From: Palaemon carinicauda
Lineage: Eukaryota; Arthropoda; Malacostraca; Decapoda; Palaemonidae
NCBI RefSeq assembly: GCF_036898095.1
Contig: NC_090743.1
Span: forward strand, 22,743,124 to 22,807,123
DNA length: 64,000 nucleotides
Reading direction: 5' to 3'
Shown one piece after another: positions 1 through 11,353 of the stretch; within the stretch, counting starts at the first letter, position 1, and each line of letters starts with the position of its first letter. Both the position numbers and the translations under genes were made by a program. Below the pieces are notes generated by a model, which saw only the letters and a program-made list of their open reading frames with translations, did not search any database and was not told where the DNA came from.

Positions 1-2066
1 TAAATTGTAAAAAATTTAGATAGATGAAGGAATGGCACAAAGTTTGAGTTTGGTTCCCAAATTAGAATACTGTAGTTCTGTCACCATTACCAAAAGTTTT
101 AGGAGGCTAAGCTCACCTTGGATTGCACATGCCTTTATATTGGGCATTTCATAGCATGGTATTGAAAAGGGATGAGCGTATCATATAAGTACTTGCTATT
201 AATGAAATAAATTGTGAATACATCACTTACATGGGAATTGGTTATTTGGTTGTTAATGTTATTGTTATATGATGAACTTGAAATGTTGCTGCACCCTTCT
301 TTACTTTTTATGTGATGAAATTAAAATCTTCATTTCTTTTTCTGTTTCTTTTAGTTTATTTTGTGTTAGAATACTATGTTTTTATCACTTGCTAAATTAA
401 TATATGAAAGAACAGTAAAGTCTGCCTTGAAGATCTTGAAAGGGTTAAGTATAACAGTTAAAGTGAGTTTTGTTAAATGGAAAAAATAAGAGGGTCAATC
501 TAGAATCTGTCAGAAAATGATTTGACTCATGATCAAAGGGGAATATAACAAAGTACATTAATGTACAATTATTAAGTGGCCTCTTAAAATCTCTGACACT
601 ATCGCTCCACAGATCCAGAGTCATAAGTTAAATTCACCTTATTTTGCCCCTCAAAAAGCATTTAAATATAAAAAAAAAATGATTTTGTATATGTTTTTCA
701 TTTCCAAAGTTACCAAGCATCATTTGTATGTGCATTTTAGTTTACTTACGGGGCTTTTTTTTATAATAGGTACTCTGTACATACAGTACATGCCTCATAC
801 TTTATTGCATGGGCATTTGTGTCATGATCTTCAATGTTCGTACTCTTTGTACGGAAAACTTATGCTAGAATATAATTGCACACTAAACATTTTTGTTTGA
901 GATTTTCTTTGGGGTGCATTTTTGTTTGTATGCAATTCACCTGTTGAGCATTAAACAGCTCACTATTTAAACAAATGTATTTCTCTCTCTGTCTCTCTCT
1001 CTCATATATGTTCAATAACATCATAATTTCCAACGATTTCCAATTCAATTTAGATATGCTTCTGAATTGATTATCTCATTGATGGCTTCTGTGAACCCTG
1101 TTGATAATCATGTAAATAATGTTTATTTTCTGTTCCAAAAGCAGTTTGTTTTTTAAAGTAAAGTTCATTTCGTATTACAAAGGCATTTTTTTAAGTGAAG
1201 TTTATTTCCCCAAGACTTAGTGCAAAGAAAAAGGTAATTCATTGTCCCTTTAGTCGACAAGAAACAAATACATGGTGTAAAATCGTGTTTTATATGTTTT
1301 CATTTTGTATAAAATTGCTGGTGGAAACACGAACATTTACCTTCCAGTACTTGTATTTTTAATAAAATCATTTTTTAAATTTCTATCTTTTATTAATTTT
1401 TTCATAAACTTTTTTTGGGGGTTGGCTGATGTGTGGTCGCCATGGACTTTCCTGTAAAGACTATAACAAGGAATCCAATAGGACATAATGTACCAGGGAA
1501 ATATTCTCTTCCCTGCCCTAGTGCCAGTGCATCAATGTACAAGTCATAACTAAGTGTGTATTGGGAACATCCACCGGTTCAGGCTTTATTGAACCCAACA
1601 CAACACTTCCAATGATGAATTCATCTGCTAATTGATGACATGTCACCCACGGAGAACCATTACTGATGCTGTAGACAATGCTTATAGAGGATTCTATTTT
1701 TCACCTCGACCATCTTTTTAACAATGGTCGAACCACAAACAACCATAATAAATTAGCTTATAACCCTGCATTTGGATGGTTTCGTCTATTAGCCATAATG
1801 ATGGTGTTAAATGAGGACATTATATTTTAATTTATAGCAAGGGAAAGTGACTTATAGTCTAAACAAATGAAAACAAAAATGTCTTTTGAGTTAGTACGGA
1901 TTCAGAGTACACTAATGCCATTCGATCTTAATATAGCTTTAAGAGTGTACATAAAACGTGTGTTTGGGAAATGGTCCCCTCAGTTTTTGGCATTTCAATT
2001 AAATATGTAGGAATTAATGGATGCATTCTTGACATTGGAGAAGCTCAGTCTAGCGAAGGAACTCGC
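1..2066. other. AT-rich sequence, no gene recognised
   Basis: No reading frame with recognisable protein character was found on either strand. The short frames (for example at 679-900 and 860-1048) are low-complexity AT-rich translations. A short CT-rich stretch lies near 980-1005. Confidence 0.5.
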
Positions 2067-2401
2067 ACATCAATATCTTCATTGACAATCGGACAGTAGT
2101 CTGTTGTCTCTGGGATGAGGGATCTTGTTCAAGAACTCCAAATGCAATAATTCTTTCCAATTATGTAGTTCCTTCTGGAGATGGATCTGTTCCTCACCCT
2201 AGTCCACCTGTCTGGTTCTCTCAATGTGGTGGTGGATGCCTTGTTCAGGGAAACAACCCTGAATATGGAGTGGATCTTAGACAGAGCTCCTTCCACAAGA
2301 ACTTCCAAGAGTACCTGTTTGCTACAATGGAGAACCTTTCGCTTTATGTAGCTCCAAATGTGGATGATCAGGCAAGTGATGCCTTAATGAGAATTTTGTA
2401 A
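2067..2401 (+). pseudogene. Fragment of a divergent DIRS-like pol (RNase H to post-RNase H region)
   Basis: A frame of about 110 codons without an internal stop and without a natural start ends at the TAA near 2401. It begins with an RNase-H-like strand (IDNRTVVCCLW, then GSCSRTP) of the kind that holds a catalytic Asp in DIRS RNase H. It ends with FATMENLSLYVAPNVDDQ, which lines up with the FATRxNxxLPxxxSPxPDPxA block seen in the three better DIRS copies here. Spacing and wording differ enough that this is a separate DIRS-like lineage. No RT or recombinase region was found next to it, so it is a fragment. The assignment rests on motif resemblance only. Confidence 0.5.
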
Positions 2402-3180
2402 TATGAATTCTCCACATTGTAAATTTTTGTTGCAATTTAGAGATATTTCCAAGATGAAGAATAAACTTCTACAAAGGTACAATATATTCATCATATTAAT
2501 GAGGCAATTACTATGGGTATAAATATGACTCTAAAACATAAATACAGTGTGCTTGGGTTAGTTGGAGGGCCTCAGGAATACGGTTTCACTAGGGTATCAG
2601 TGTGAAAAACAAAAGCGAGTTCTTTAAAAGTGTACATAGTAGGACCAGCAATGGTTTATAGGACCAAGACACAGCTGATAAAGAAATCTCAAGAACAAAA
2701 ATTGGATGTAACGCAAATGGAGAGGTCTACTTAGATGTAGGGAGTCACGAGGAATTATCTGAAAGATTTTTATCAGAAGTACCAAGGAAAATTAGATGAG
2801 AAGAAACATTGATTTAAGGGTAGCTCCTGATTAGCAAAAAGGCAAGGTACCTGTGACAATACCTTTGAAGGGTCAAGGGCCTAGAAATGCCATATACAGT
2901 GGAACCTCTAAATACGATTGTCTTTACATAAGATTTTTCCAACATCTGAAGTAAAATTCCATCAAATTTTTGTCTCGACACCTGAAGTAATGCTCCAACA
3001 TCCGATGTAGATCTTGTTTACGCCGGTAGATGGCAGCACGTAAGAGGGACGCCATTTAGCGTCGAGTGCTCTGTTCTCTGTTCTTGTGTGTATCGTGTGG
3101 TTGTCCTCTGTTTGGTCTGTTATTAACAGTGCTTATTTTCTTCCTTTTCTCACATTTCCTTTTTGATTTTAGCTATAATC

Positions 3181-3498
3181 ATGGTGCCTAAGAAGCTAAG
3201 TTTCAGTACAGGTAGTCGTGAGAAAAGGAAGTAGGCAATTCTTTCATTAGAATTGAAGCAAGAAATTATAGAAAAACATGAGAGCAGTGTGCATGTGAGT
3301 GATATGGCTAAACAATATGGCCGGAATAAGCCTATGATCTCGACAATCATCAAGCAGAAGGCAGCCATTAAAGCAGATAAACCATCGAAGGGGATCACCA
3401 TTATTACAAGACATCGTAGCAATACCCTGGAAGAGATAGAACACCTTTTGTTGATAGGGATAAAGGACAAAGAGATTGTTGGCAACGATCATTTGTGA
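3181..3498 (+). pseudogene. Tigger-like transposase, N-terminal DNA-binding domain only
   Basis: The frame opens with ATG (MVPKKLSFSTGS), hits an in-frame TAG at 3232-3234, and continues with LELKQEIIEKHE, VSDMAKQYGRN and STIIKQK. This is the CENP-B/psq-type helix-turn-helix found at the N-terminus of Tigger transposases. It then ends at a stop with no CENP-B C-terminal helix and no DDE domain. The wording is close to the transposase at 63026, so the two are family members. It is non-functional because of the stop and the lost catalytic domain. Confidence 0.8.
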
Positions 3499-3621
3499 GA
3501 AGGGCCAGCGTGATGAACAGAAAGAAAGAAAAAAGTGAAGCAAAGAAAACCAAGATAGCATTAACAAGCTCTTTTAAAAAAGTCTTCTCTCTTTTTCTGT
3601 TTCTCTCTAAACATACAGTAG

Positions 3622-3641
3622 CATTAACATGTTCTTTAAAT

Positions 3642-3703
<62 letters not shown>

Positions 3704-4475
3704 GTTCTTCTTCGCTGTTATAGTGTTAGAGACGTCTATTATTTTTTTCCGAGAGAAAGAGAGAGAGAGAGATTAAACAAAAATGTGTTCAGAGTACATA
3801 TGATTTTTAACAGCATCAACGAGTTGAAAAACAATTAAATGTAACTAAGAAAGTAATAACAGCGAATCTGAATTCCTTTATTAACTAAAACAAATATTGA
3901 TACAAACACACTCGTGTGCGTGTGCACGAACACACACACAGGTGCAGGAATTGCTACGCAGTAAGAGACCGACGGTCGGGGAGGAGGTAGAGATGGTGAC
4001 TGCGATAACGTACCGTAACTCGTCACTGAAAGTGATGAAAATTAAAAATCAAAAGAAAAAAAATGTAAAAAATATGAAATATAAAAATAAGAAAAATAAA
4101 TAAGCTAAGCTAGATTAAAGTTAACGTAGTGTAAGTTACGGTACGTTATCGCAGTCACCATCTCTACCTCCTCGCCGATCGTGTCTCCTCCTGCGTGTGT
4201 GTGTGTGTGTTTGCGCATACGCACACGAGTGTGTTTGTATCAATATTTGTTTTAGTTAATAAAGGAATTCAGATTCGCTGATTTTGCTTTTTTAGTTACA
4301 TTTAATTGTCTTTCAACTCGTTAACGCTGTTAAAAATCATATGTACACAACACATTTTTGTTTAATCTCTCTCTCTCTCTCTCTCAGAAAAAATTAATAG
4401 ACGTCTAACGCTAACAGTGAAGAAGAACAAGAGAGAGAGAGAGAGAGTATTTATTTAAAGAACATGTTAACACCA
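3622..4475. repeat. Large imperfect palindrome with CT/GA tracts inside the Tigger-like element
   Basis: The left arm (about 3622-4020) reads TGTTCTTTAAATAAA, (CT)n, a GA tract, then a unique stretch ending GGTGACTGCGATAACGTACC. The right arm (about 4118-4475) holds the same order inverted and ends with TTTATTTAAAGAACA. The spacer is about 100 bp and AT-rich. Each arm contains its own CT or GA microsatellite and a GT/CA-rich run, so an RNA or single strand of this region could fold back over several hundred bases. Confidence 0.8.
3646..3700. repeat. (CT)n microsatellite
   Basis: Uninterrupted CT dinucleotides within the left arm of the palindrome. A shorter matching tract is at about 4368-4384. 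Confidence 0.95.
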
Positions 4476-4817
4476 TGTCTACCTTCTCGCCGATCGTCCG
4501 TCTCCTCCTGGCGTAGCAAATCCTACACCTGCGTTGGCCTGTCTCTAAGGTAAAGTGACAATAAAACTAATTTTTTATTTATTATTTATTTATGATTATC
4601 TTTTTTACATCCTTCTTTCATATTATGCAGTTATGTTATTGTTATGTGTAATTATATGTAGTAATTTATTAAGGAGTTATTTTTGGGTTTTGGGGTGTGG
4701 AACGAATTATACAAATTACAGTGTATTCTTATGGGAATATTTGTTCCAACATACGATTGTTTTAACATACGAAGCAGTTTCTGGAACGAATTAAGATCGT
4801 ATGTAGAGGTACTACTG

Positions 4818-5446
4818 TATACATATCAGCACCCAAGCTAGGACCAGGGAGGGCCAGGCAAGGGCTGCTGGTGACTCAGCAGGCAGATCTTAGCTCACAA
4901 GGATGGTGAGGATGCATTTACTACAAGCAATTATCAAGCTTGAGTGGATCTCAAACTTCAGTCCAGAAGATTACCAGGCACACATATACCACAATGAGAG
5001 GGGACCATGTTTTTAAGGGGGCCGGCTGGCTAATGCCATTTTTTAAGGATAGGACTTTGACATCATTCATACCACTTAATAAGGTGACTTAGGACATCTC
5101 CAAACTGCATAGGATTTTTGCCTCTGACCTTCGGTTTTGTGACACCAGGGTGATTTATCTTGAAAATGAGTGTTTTTCAAATTCTATCTTCCTGGGATTA
5201 CCAACTTATATAGACCTGATGTAGACCTCCAATCAAATAGTTTTTTTTTTTTTTCTAAATTTTTTTTTTCTTTTTTTGCTAGATATGAGTTTTTTCATTA
5301 TGGTAAAAAAATAAACCCTATAAATTGGAAAAAAAAGTAAGAAAAAATGTAAAACAAAAATTGGAAAAAGAGGGCTCAGTTTGATTGATTTATAATGTCT
5401 TTCCAAGTTATATACCAAATTTCAATGCTATATCTTTAAAACTAAT
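4818..5446. other. AT-rich spacer, no gene recognised
   Basis: No coding signal. There are poly-T runs near 5240-5275 and lysine/phenylalanine-rich translations that reflect base composition only. Confidence 0.45.
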
Positions 5447-6200
5447 GCTGGGTTCACACATTCATGATTTTGCTCCCGAAGACAGAAAAATTGGTAGTTG
5501 GCAACCTATAACGATTATCGAAGGTGTAATGGCCGAAAATCGAAGGTTTTTTTTTTTTGTCACATCGGTGAGGTTGGTATAAATGGCGGGAAGCAGGGCG
5601 AGCCTCGTGGTGGCTCCTAGTGGCCTGAACTTGGCCGATCATTTAGCGCCGCGCTAAATGGTCGGGGTAACTATCATTTGTCAAAATTTTTAACGAACTT
5701 CAGCTTCATTTTCTGATCATCGTAACGTGTCTTCGATCATCCAAACGTGTCTTCAATCATCGAAGAGCGTTTAGATCATCATGATCTAGAATACGATGTT
5801 CAAAATGTGCGCACAAACTTCGATGAAAAAAATAACCTCGGTTGCAACCTTCCGATGATAGTTGAATGACTGCCGAAAATCTAATCGCTTCTTAAGACGA
5901 TCGTGCAACTTCCCGAACATTGTTAAGGGGGTGTGGCCTAATTTCCCTAGCACAGAACCGATCATCGTAAACCTTTACAATTATCGAGACATAATCGTAA
6001 TACTGATTTGACAGTCGTAATAAAGTCGTAGCGTGGTCCCTGATGATTCCAGATTTTCGGCCTGTGACTTCAATCGGGGCCCTCTAATCGCACAAAATCG
6101 AGGAAAATCGCCATTTTTTTTTGTACGATGGAACAAAAAATAAACATTGGGAGCAAAAAATCAGCATCGGGAGCCATAATCGGGAATGTGTGAATTGAGC
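5447..6200. mobile_element. 754-bp non-autonomous DNA element (MITE) with inverted ends and TTAA-like target site
   Basis: The left end reads GCTGGGTTCACACATTC, followed by GATTTTGCTCCCGA. The right end read inverted gives GCTCAATTCACACATTCCC, followed by GATTATGGCTCCCGA. These form inverted repeats of roughly 35 bp. The right flank is TTAA and the left flank TAAT, which suggests a TTAA target duplication, as used by piggyBac-type and some other superfamilies. The interior is rich in GATCATCG-like words and has no transposase frame. Confidence 0.6.
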
Positions 6201-6270
6201 TTAAGGGAGAAGATAGAATTTGAAGGTCAATAAGTATAGTATTAATAAATCATGATTATTCCAACACGGA

Positions 6271-6460
6271 GTACTTACCTCGAACTACTTTCTTAGGAGT
6301 ATCTGGGATCTCCTCCCTAACCGGCCAAGAATTTTTCGCAGTTCCCCCTATCTCCGTTTTCCCTTGTCGGGTCCCTCCGTGGCGGATGGATACGTGCCCT
6401 GAGGCGACCCGGGGTCAGCGCGCGTGGGTGCGCTACTAGGTCTTTGTCGCCAGTAAGCAT
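6271..6460 (+). repeat. E1 left inverted terminal repeat
   Basis: Begins GTACTTACCTCGAACTACTT and ends GCCAGTAAGCAT. It is the near-perfect reverse complement of 12474-12663, with a few substitutions and small indels. Confidence 0.93.
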
Positions 6461-7191
6461 CTGGTCGCAGCGTAGATAACATCTCGCCGCTCTCTCACAT
6501 CCCGTCCGACCCTCCATTGTGTTCCCTTGTGTTTTCCCGTTCATATCCCTTCCTTGTGTTACTTGTGTTGCTTGTGATTACCCTTATGGAATCCCAGCAT
6601 CGTTGTCCTGGGCCCAAGGCCGGTAGGTCATGCAGAGCATGGCTATCTAAGTTAAACATCAATCCGCACACGTGCTCCACGTGTTGAGGCAGAGTGTGCT
6701 CGCCTGCCTCCACGTGTCCAGAGTGTGCTTCCTGGCCGGAACTGCAGTGGATATTATTCGGCACAAAGGAGAAGAAGGCATCAAAGCAGTCGCCGAGGAA
6801 GCCTGGTCTTGGTTCTCTGTTAGCATCTCCTTCAGCTCCTTCGGAGAGCGGTTCCCCTTCCCCTTCCCCTACCTAGAGGAGGGGACGAGGTAAGTCCGTT
6901 GCGGGGAAACAGCCCATTGCTGTTCCCCATGAGTCTGATTTTAATAACTCAAGTTGCATTGTGCCTACGCAGACAAGTGGGGAGTGCTGTTGTTACTAGA
7001 GTGCTTTCTGTAGACGAGGTTCTGGTGCCCGCAGGATCTGTCTCGAGTGAGGATCCGGTGTGGGGAAGGTCAGGAACACCAGCTCCTTCCCCTCTATCGT
7101 GGCAGTGCTTTTCAGGTACTGTAAAGCGGTTTCAGGGGGCGACCAAGACAGAGAAAGATGAGCCACGTGCTCTTCGGACCCCGACTCCATT

Positions 7192-9072
7192 GTGTGGGCG
7201 GCGCCAAGGACACCTTTCAGGTCACCCATGCGGCAAGAAGAAGAATTTTCTGGCTGGGTTGCCTCACGGGGGTCGCTATTCATGCCTCCGCCGCCTTCTG
7301 TTGCGCTACCTCCTGATTTCATGCAACCCGTCACCCCGGTAGCACAATTGCAAGCCCCCATGTTGATGGCAAAGGATTCAGAGGACTCAGATAGCTCCCC
7401 TTCTTCTTCGTCTTCCTCGGACGTTACCTCGTCCTTCAGCTCTTCATGGTCGGAAGACTCCAGTGACCGGGAGATGAGGAAAAAGAAAAAGAAGTCGAGC
7501 TCGAACTCAGGCCTGTATAGGAAGAAGGCCAAAGTTGCAAAAAAGAAGAGGAAGAGTTCCAGAAAGAAGAGGGCAAAAGTAGGTAAGGTAGCTTTTCCCC
7601 CTTACGGGTCGAACAGTGCTCTTGCCGCTCCAGTGCCTTCCTCGGCGGCTGCTGGAGCCGCTTCCGTGCCCTTGCCCAGTGTCTCTTCGGCTCCGTTCAC
7701 GCTTCGGTTGCAGCCGTTGTCACACGCTAACTTTCCCTTGCCCTTGCCCAGCAAGTCACTGGCTCCATCCGTTCAGCGGAGGCAGCCGCTGGCTCAGCCC
7801 AGCAGCATTGTTCCCACACCCAAAGTCTCACCGGCTCCATACAAGCATCGGATGCAGTCGCTGGCACAGCAGAGCAGTCACTCTCCACAGATTCCTCCTG
7901 GAGGGGGTAGACCCATGACGGCTACCTCCTCCTCGAGGGCTCCATCCGTGATGGAGGCAGCCTCTCCATCGAGCCGGCCGGTTATCAGGGATACGGACGC
8001 CCCCACGGATCCATCCATGATCGAGGATACAGCCGGCACGGAGCATCAAGTGGTAGCGGGCTTAGTAGATGCGGGAGAATGTTTGCCTGATGAAGTATCC
8101 TCTTACAGGAAAGTATTGGCTCTGATTCGGCACCACCACAGGCTAGATGACCCCAAACCGTCCTCAGAGCAGGCCTGGCTTTCGGGTTTGGGTAGGATGA
8201 TGGACTACCTGGTACAGCAGAAACCATTCTTGACCCTACCGGTGGCTCCTGATGTGTCCCTGGGCATGGACCACGTCGACCGGTTTGTTTCGGGGTACAA
8301 GAACTCCCTCAGGGCCCAAGGGTCCTTCAAGCTCTTGCCGGGACTGAGGACCCAGAAGAAATTTTATGTGCCAGACGGACTGCTTGCGGGGCCTCGGACT
8401 ATGGAAGAAGCCGTCGCGGCTCTGAGCCAAGGCAGTGGGGATGACAGGATCCTTACTGCCCTAGAGGTCTTCTCTCAGGCGGAGGCCACTATGATGGAGG
8501 ACACGTCTCAGGACATCATCAATGTGGCCTCCTGGTTGGACTGGTGGGCATGCACCTTAGCAGGTTTTCAACTCTCCCACGATCTCTCGGTGCCGGAGAA
8601 TCAAGCTCTATTGCATGAGCTCATACGTTCTGGGGGCAAAGCCATGAAGTTCTTAACGTTCCAGTCATTGACTCAGACAGCAAACTGGATCTTAAGAAGG
8701 AGAGATACGGTGCTTAACAGGCTCTCCCATAGACTCCCTGAACGTGAGGCCAAATACCTGAGGAATGCTCCGGTGTTGGGTGAGACCCTGTTCCCCCTAC
8801 AGACGGTAGCAGAAACCATGGAGAGAGTGGGGAAACTGAAAGACTCGGCTGAGCCTAGGCAGCCAGCAGCAAGACGCCCTCCATATAGAAGACCGTCTGT
8901 GGACGGGGCCTACCCGCCTATGCCACCAGTTAGACAGGAAGCCCCCTCCCCTTCCTGGCATCAGTCCTCGCGGCCCTCCCGCAGAGGTGGTGCCCCAGCC
9001 CAGGCCTCTTTTAGACAAAAATACTCGGGCTCGAGACGAGGCCGCTCAAACCGTCTCCCCAGAAGGAGATAG
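7192..9072 (+). CDS. E1 gag-like structural protein
   Basis: A 626-codon frame without stops that fills the gag position of E1. The start is uncertain: I used the first ATG of the open frame, but the protein may begin later. Visible parts are a Ser/Asp-rich acidic stretch, a strongly basic Lys/Arg block near residues 95-130, a Pro/Ser region with repeated PLPSKSLAPS/PSSIVPTPKVSPAP-like units, a more globular helical middle (about 260-550), and an Arg-rich tail ending RRGRSNRLPRRR. No CCHC zinc knuckle is present, which is common for DIRS gag. The 3' end overlaps the start of pol in another frame. The helical middle (ILRRRDTVLNRL) matches ILKRRDAV in E3. Confidence 0.8.
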   Translation: MWAAPRTPFRSPMRQEEEFSGWVASRGSLFMPPPPSVALPPDFMQPVTPVAQLQAPMLMAKDSEDSDSSPSSSSSSDVTSSFSSSWSEDSSDREMRKKKKKSSSNSGLYRKKAKVAKKKRKSSRKKRAKVGKVAFPPYGSNSALAAPVPSSAAAGAASVPLPSVSSAPFTLRLQPLSHANFPLPLPSKSLAPSVQRRQPLAQPSSIVPTPKVSPAPYKHRMQSLAQQSSHSPQIPPGGGRPMTATSSSRAPSVMEAASPSSRPVIRDTDAPTDPSMIEDTAGTEHQVVAGLVDAGECLPDEVSSYRKVLALIRHHHRLDDPKPSSEQAWLSGLGRMMDYLVQQKPFLTLPVAPDVSLGMDHVDRFVSGYKNSLRAQGSFKLLPGLRTQKKFYVPDGLLAGPRTMEEAVAALSQGSGDDRILTALEVFSQAEATMMEDTSQDIINVASWLDWWACTLAGFQLSHDLSVPENQALLHELIRSGGKAMKFLTFQSLTQTANWILRRRDTVLNRLSHRLPEREAKYLRNAPVLGETLFPLQTVAETMERVGKLKDSAEPRQPAARRPPYRRPSVDGAYPPMPPVRQEAPSPSWHQSSRPSRRGGAPAQASFRQKYSGSRRGRSNRLPRRR

Positions 9073-11353
9073 GAAGAGAGGCCCCCTACACCTTCCCACG
9101 CCACAGGTGGGGGGATGCCTCAAATCACATTGGCAAGCATGGCAAGACAACGGTGCGGACCCATGGTCTGTGGCAGTCCTCAGGGAGGGATACAGGATTC
9201 CCTTCCTGACAGAGCCTCCCCCTCTGATTCACGAGCATCGGGCGGAGTGACTGGCCTCCAAGAATCACATGAAGAGAGCAGCCTTGCAGGAGGAGGTGTT
9301 GGCCATGTTGGACAAAGGAGCACTGCAACCCATCCGGGAATCGTCCCCGGGTTTCTACAGCAGGCTCTTCCTGGTGGAGAAAGCTACGGGGGGTTGGAGA
9401 CCAGTCATCGACCTCTCGGCCCTGAACAAGTTCATCAAGAAGACGCCCTTCAAGATGGACACGCTGAAGTCGGTACTTGCAGCCTTGAGGGAAGGAGATT
9501 TCATGATGTCCCTGGACCTCAAGGACGCCTACTTTCAGATCCCCGTACACCCCTCCAGCAGGAAGTTCCTCAGGGTGAAGTGGGGAACCCAGTCTCTACA
9601 GTTCAAGACCCTCTGCTTCGGCCTGTCAACGGCACCTCAGGTGTTCACAAGGGTATTCACCGTAGTATCAGCGTGGGCACACAAGCAGGGCATCAGGCTG
9701 ATCAGGTATCTCGACGACTGGTTGCTGCTTTCAGCCTCAGAGGCAGCCTTAAAGGAGCAGGGGGCAAAGCTGTTAAAGTTCTGCAGAGAACTGGGGGTTA
9801 CCATCAATCTAGAGAAGTCCCAGTTGGTCCCCACCACCAGGATGACGTACCTAGGGATGGTCCTGGACTCCCAGGTAGCAAGGGCATTCCCCTCTCAAGA
9901 GAGGCTGGACAATATTGACCATATAATTCATCCATTCCTAGCAAATGCACCAATGAGAGCCAAGGATTGGCAGAGACTCGTGGGCCACCTGGTCTCCTTG
10001 GATAAGCTAGTTCCTCAGGGAAGGCTCAAGCTGAGGCCGGTCCAGTGGAATCTCAAGGACCTCTGGTCACCGGGAGACCCGCTTCAGTCCTTAGTCATGA
10101 GGACTCCAGCCACCAGAAACATGCTCCTCTGGTGGTCTGAGAGGGCGAACCCCCTACGGGGTGTGCCGTTCGCGTTCGCTCCTCTGGAGATGTTGCTCTT
10201 CACAGAGGAGGGGTGGGGAGCCCATCTGCTTGAAGAGACAGCAGAAGGGAAGTGGTCCCTGGAGGAGAAGCTCCTCCACATGAACCTGCTCGAGCTCCTG
10301 GCGTTTGAAAAGGCCCTCGCAATATTCTCCCATCGGCTATGGGGAAACACAATAGCCCTCAAGTGCGACAGCGCCACCGTGGTGGCCTACATAAGGAAAC
10401 AAGGAGGATTGAGGTCAAGGGAGCTGTGCGATCTCACGGCTCGGATCCTGGAATGGGCCGAGAGAAAGCACATCATTCTCACAGCCAGGTTCATTCCGGG
10501 GAAGAGAAACGTTCTAGCCGACAGCCTCAGCAGAGCAGGGCAAGTAGTGGGGTCGGAGTGGTCACTACACCCACAAGTGGCCCAGAAGGTCCTACAGTTG
10601 TGGGGCTCACCGGTGATAGACCTGTTCGCCACAAGGCTCAACACACAGCTCCCCGTGTTCTGTTCTCCTGTGCCAGACCCGGCAGCAGTGTTCGAGGACG
10701 TCTTCCAGCACTCATGGGACGGACTCGATGCGTATGCCTTTCCCCCCTTTGGGATTCTCAGGCAGGTGCTCAACAGACTCAGACAATCAAGGGCTACAAT
10801 GATGACTTTAGTAGCGCCCTGGTGGCCGGAGAGGGAGTGGTTCGCGGATCTACAGGACCTGGCCACATTTCCTCTTTGGCCCTTACCAATAAGGGAAGAT
10901 CTGCTGCACCAGCCCCACTTCCGAAAGTTTCACGAAAACCCTGTGCCTCCAGCTACACACATGGAGGTTATCAAGCGTCTATTAAGGAAAGAAGGATATT
11001 TGGAGAAGACAGCTTCGAGGATGTCAGGGTATCTACAGAAGTCTTCGATCGTGGTGTACCAGGCCAAGTGGGCCACATTTGTGAAGTGGTGTGCCACGCA
11101 GAATCTGAGGCCTCTGGATGCATCAGTCCACAAGATAGCAGACTTCCTAGTCCACCTGAGGGATGACCTGGGGCTCTCCATTCCAGCCATCAAGGGGGTC
11201 CGAGCGGCCCTGGGGCAGGTCTTTCAACTCGGAGGCATCGACCTGGGGGCCTCTCGCCAGATTTCCATGCTCATCAGAAGTTTCGAGCAGTCTTGTTCCC
11301 CCGTGCCTCTCGGGTCCCGCATTGGGACGTGGCCAAGGTCCTCAAGGTTTTGA
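8987..11353 (+). pseudogene. E1 pol: DIRS reverse transcriptase, RNase H and methyltransferase-like tail
   Basis: The frame overlaps the end of gag, is cut by a TGA at 9248-9250, and is open again from 9269. The RT domain shows GGWRPVIDLSALNKF, then SLDLKDAYFQIPVHP, CFGLSTAPQVFTRVF and the catalytic box YLDDW (9707-9721). RNase H follows, with CDSATVVAYIRKQGG and ARFIPGKRNVLADSLSR. Its first catalytic block reads LLFTEEGWGAHL where E3 has LFSDASKEGWGSHV, so the DAS triplet with the catalytic Asp is absent. Next comes the VIDLFATRLNTQLP, SPVPDP, YAFPPF and VAPWW region, which DIRS elements carry after RNase H and which has been related to Dam-type methyltransferases. The frame then runs on into the recombinase N-terminus. 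Confidence 0.9.

Larger units (their letters stand above)
2897..4817 (+). mobile_element. Tigger-like (pogo/Tc1-mariner superfamily) DNA transposon, internally rebuilt and non-autonomous
   Basis: The left end starts CAGTGGAACCTCTAAATACG after a TA. The right end, read on the minus strand, starts CAGTAGTACCTCTACATACG and is followed by TA, giving inverted ends with a TA target duplication as expected for Tigger. The element carries the N-terminal part of a transposase (3181-3498), but the DDE catalytic domain is missing. In its place is a large palindrome. A related element with a more complete transposase starts at 62592. Confidence 0.8.

Noticed and set aside
6996..7532. Minus-strand 178-codon frame opposite E1 gag
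   Set aside because: Glu/Ser-rich antisense of the Ser/Lys-rich gag region; no independent support.
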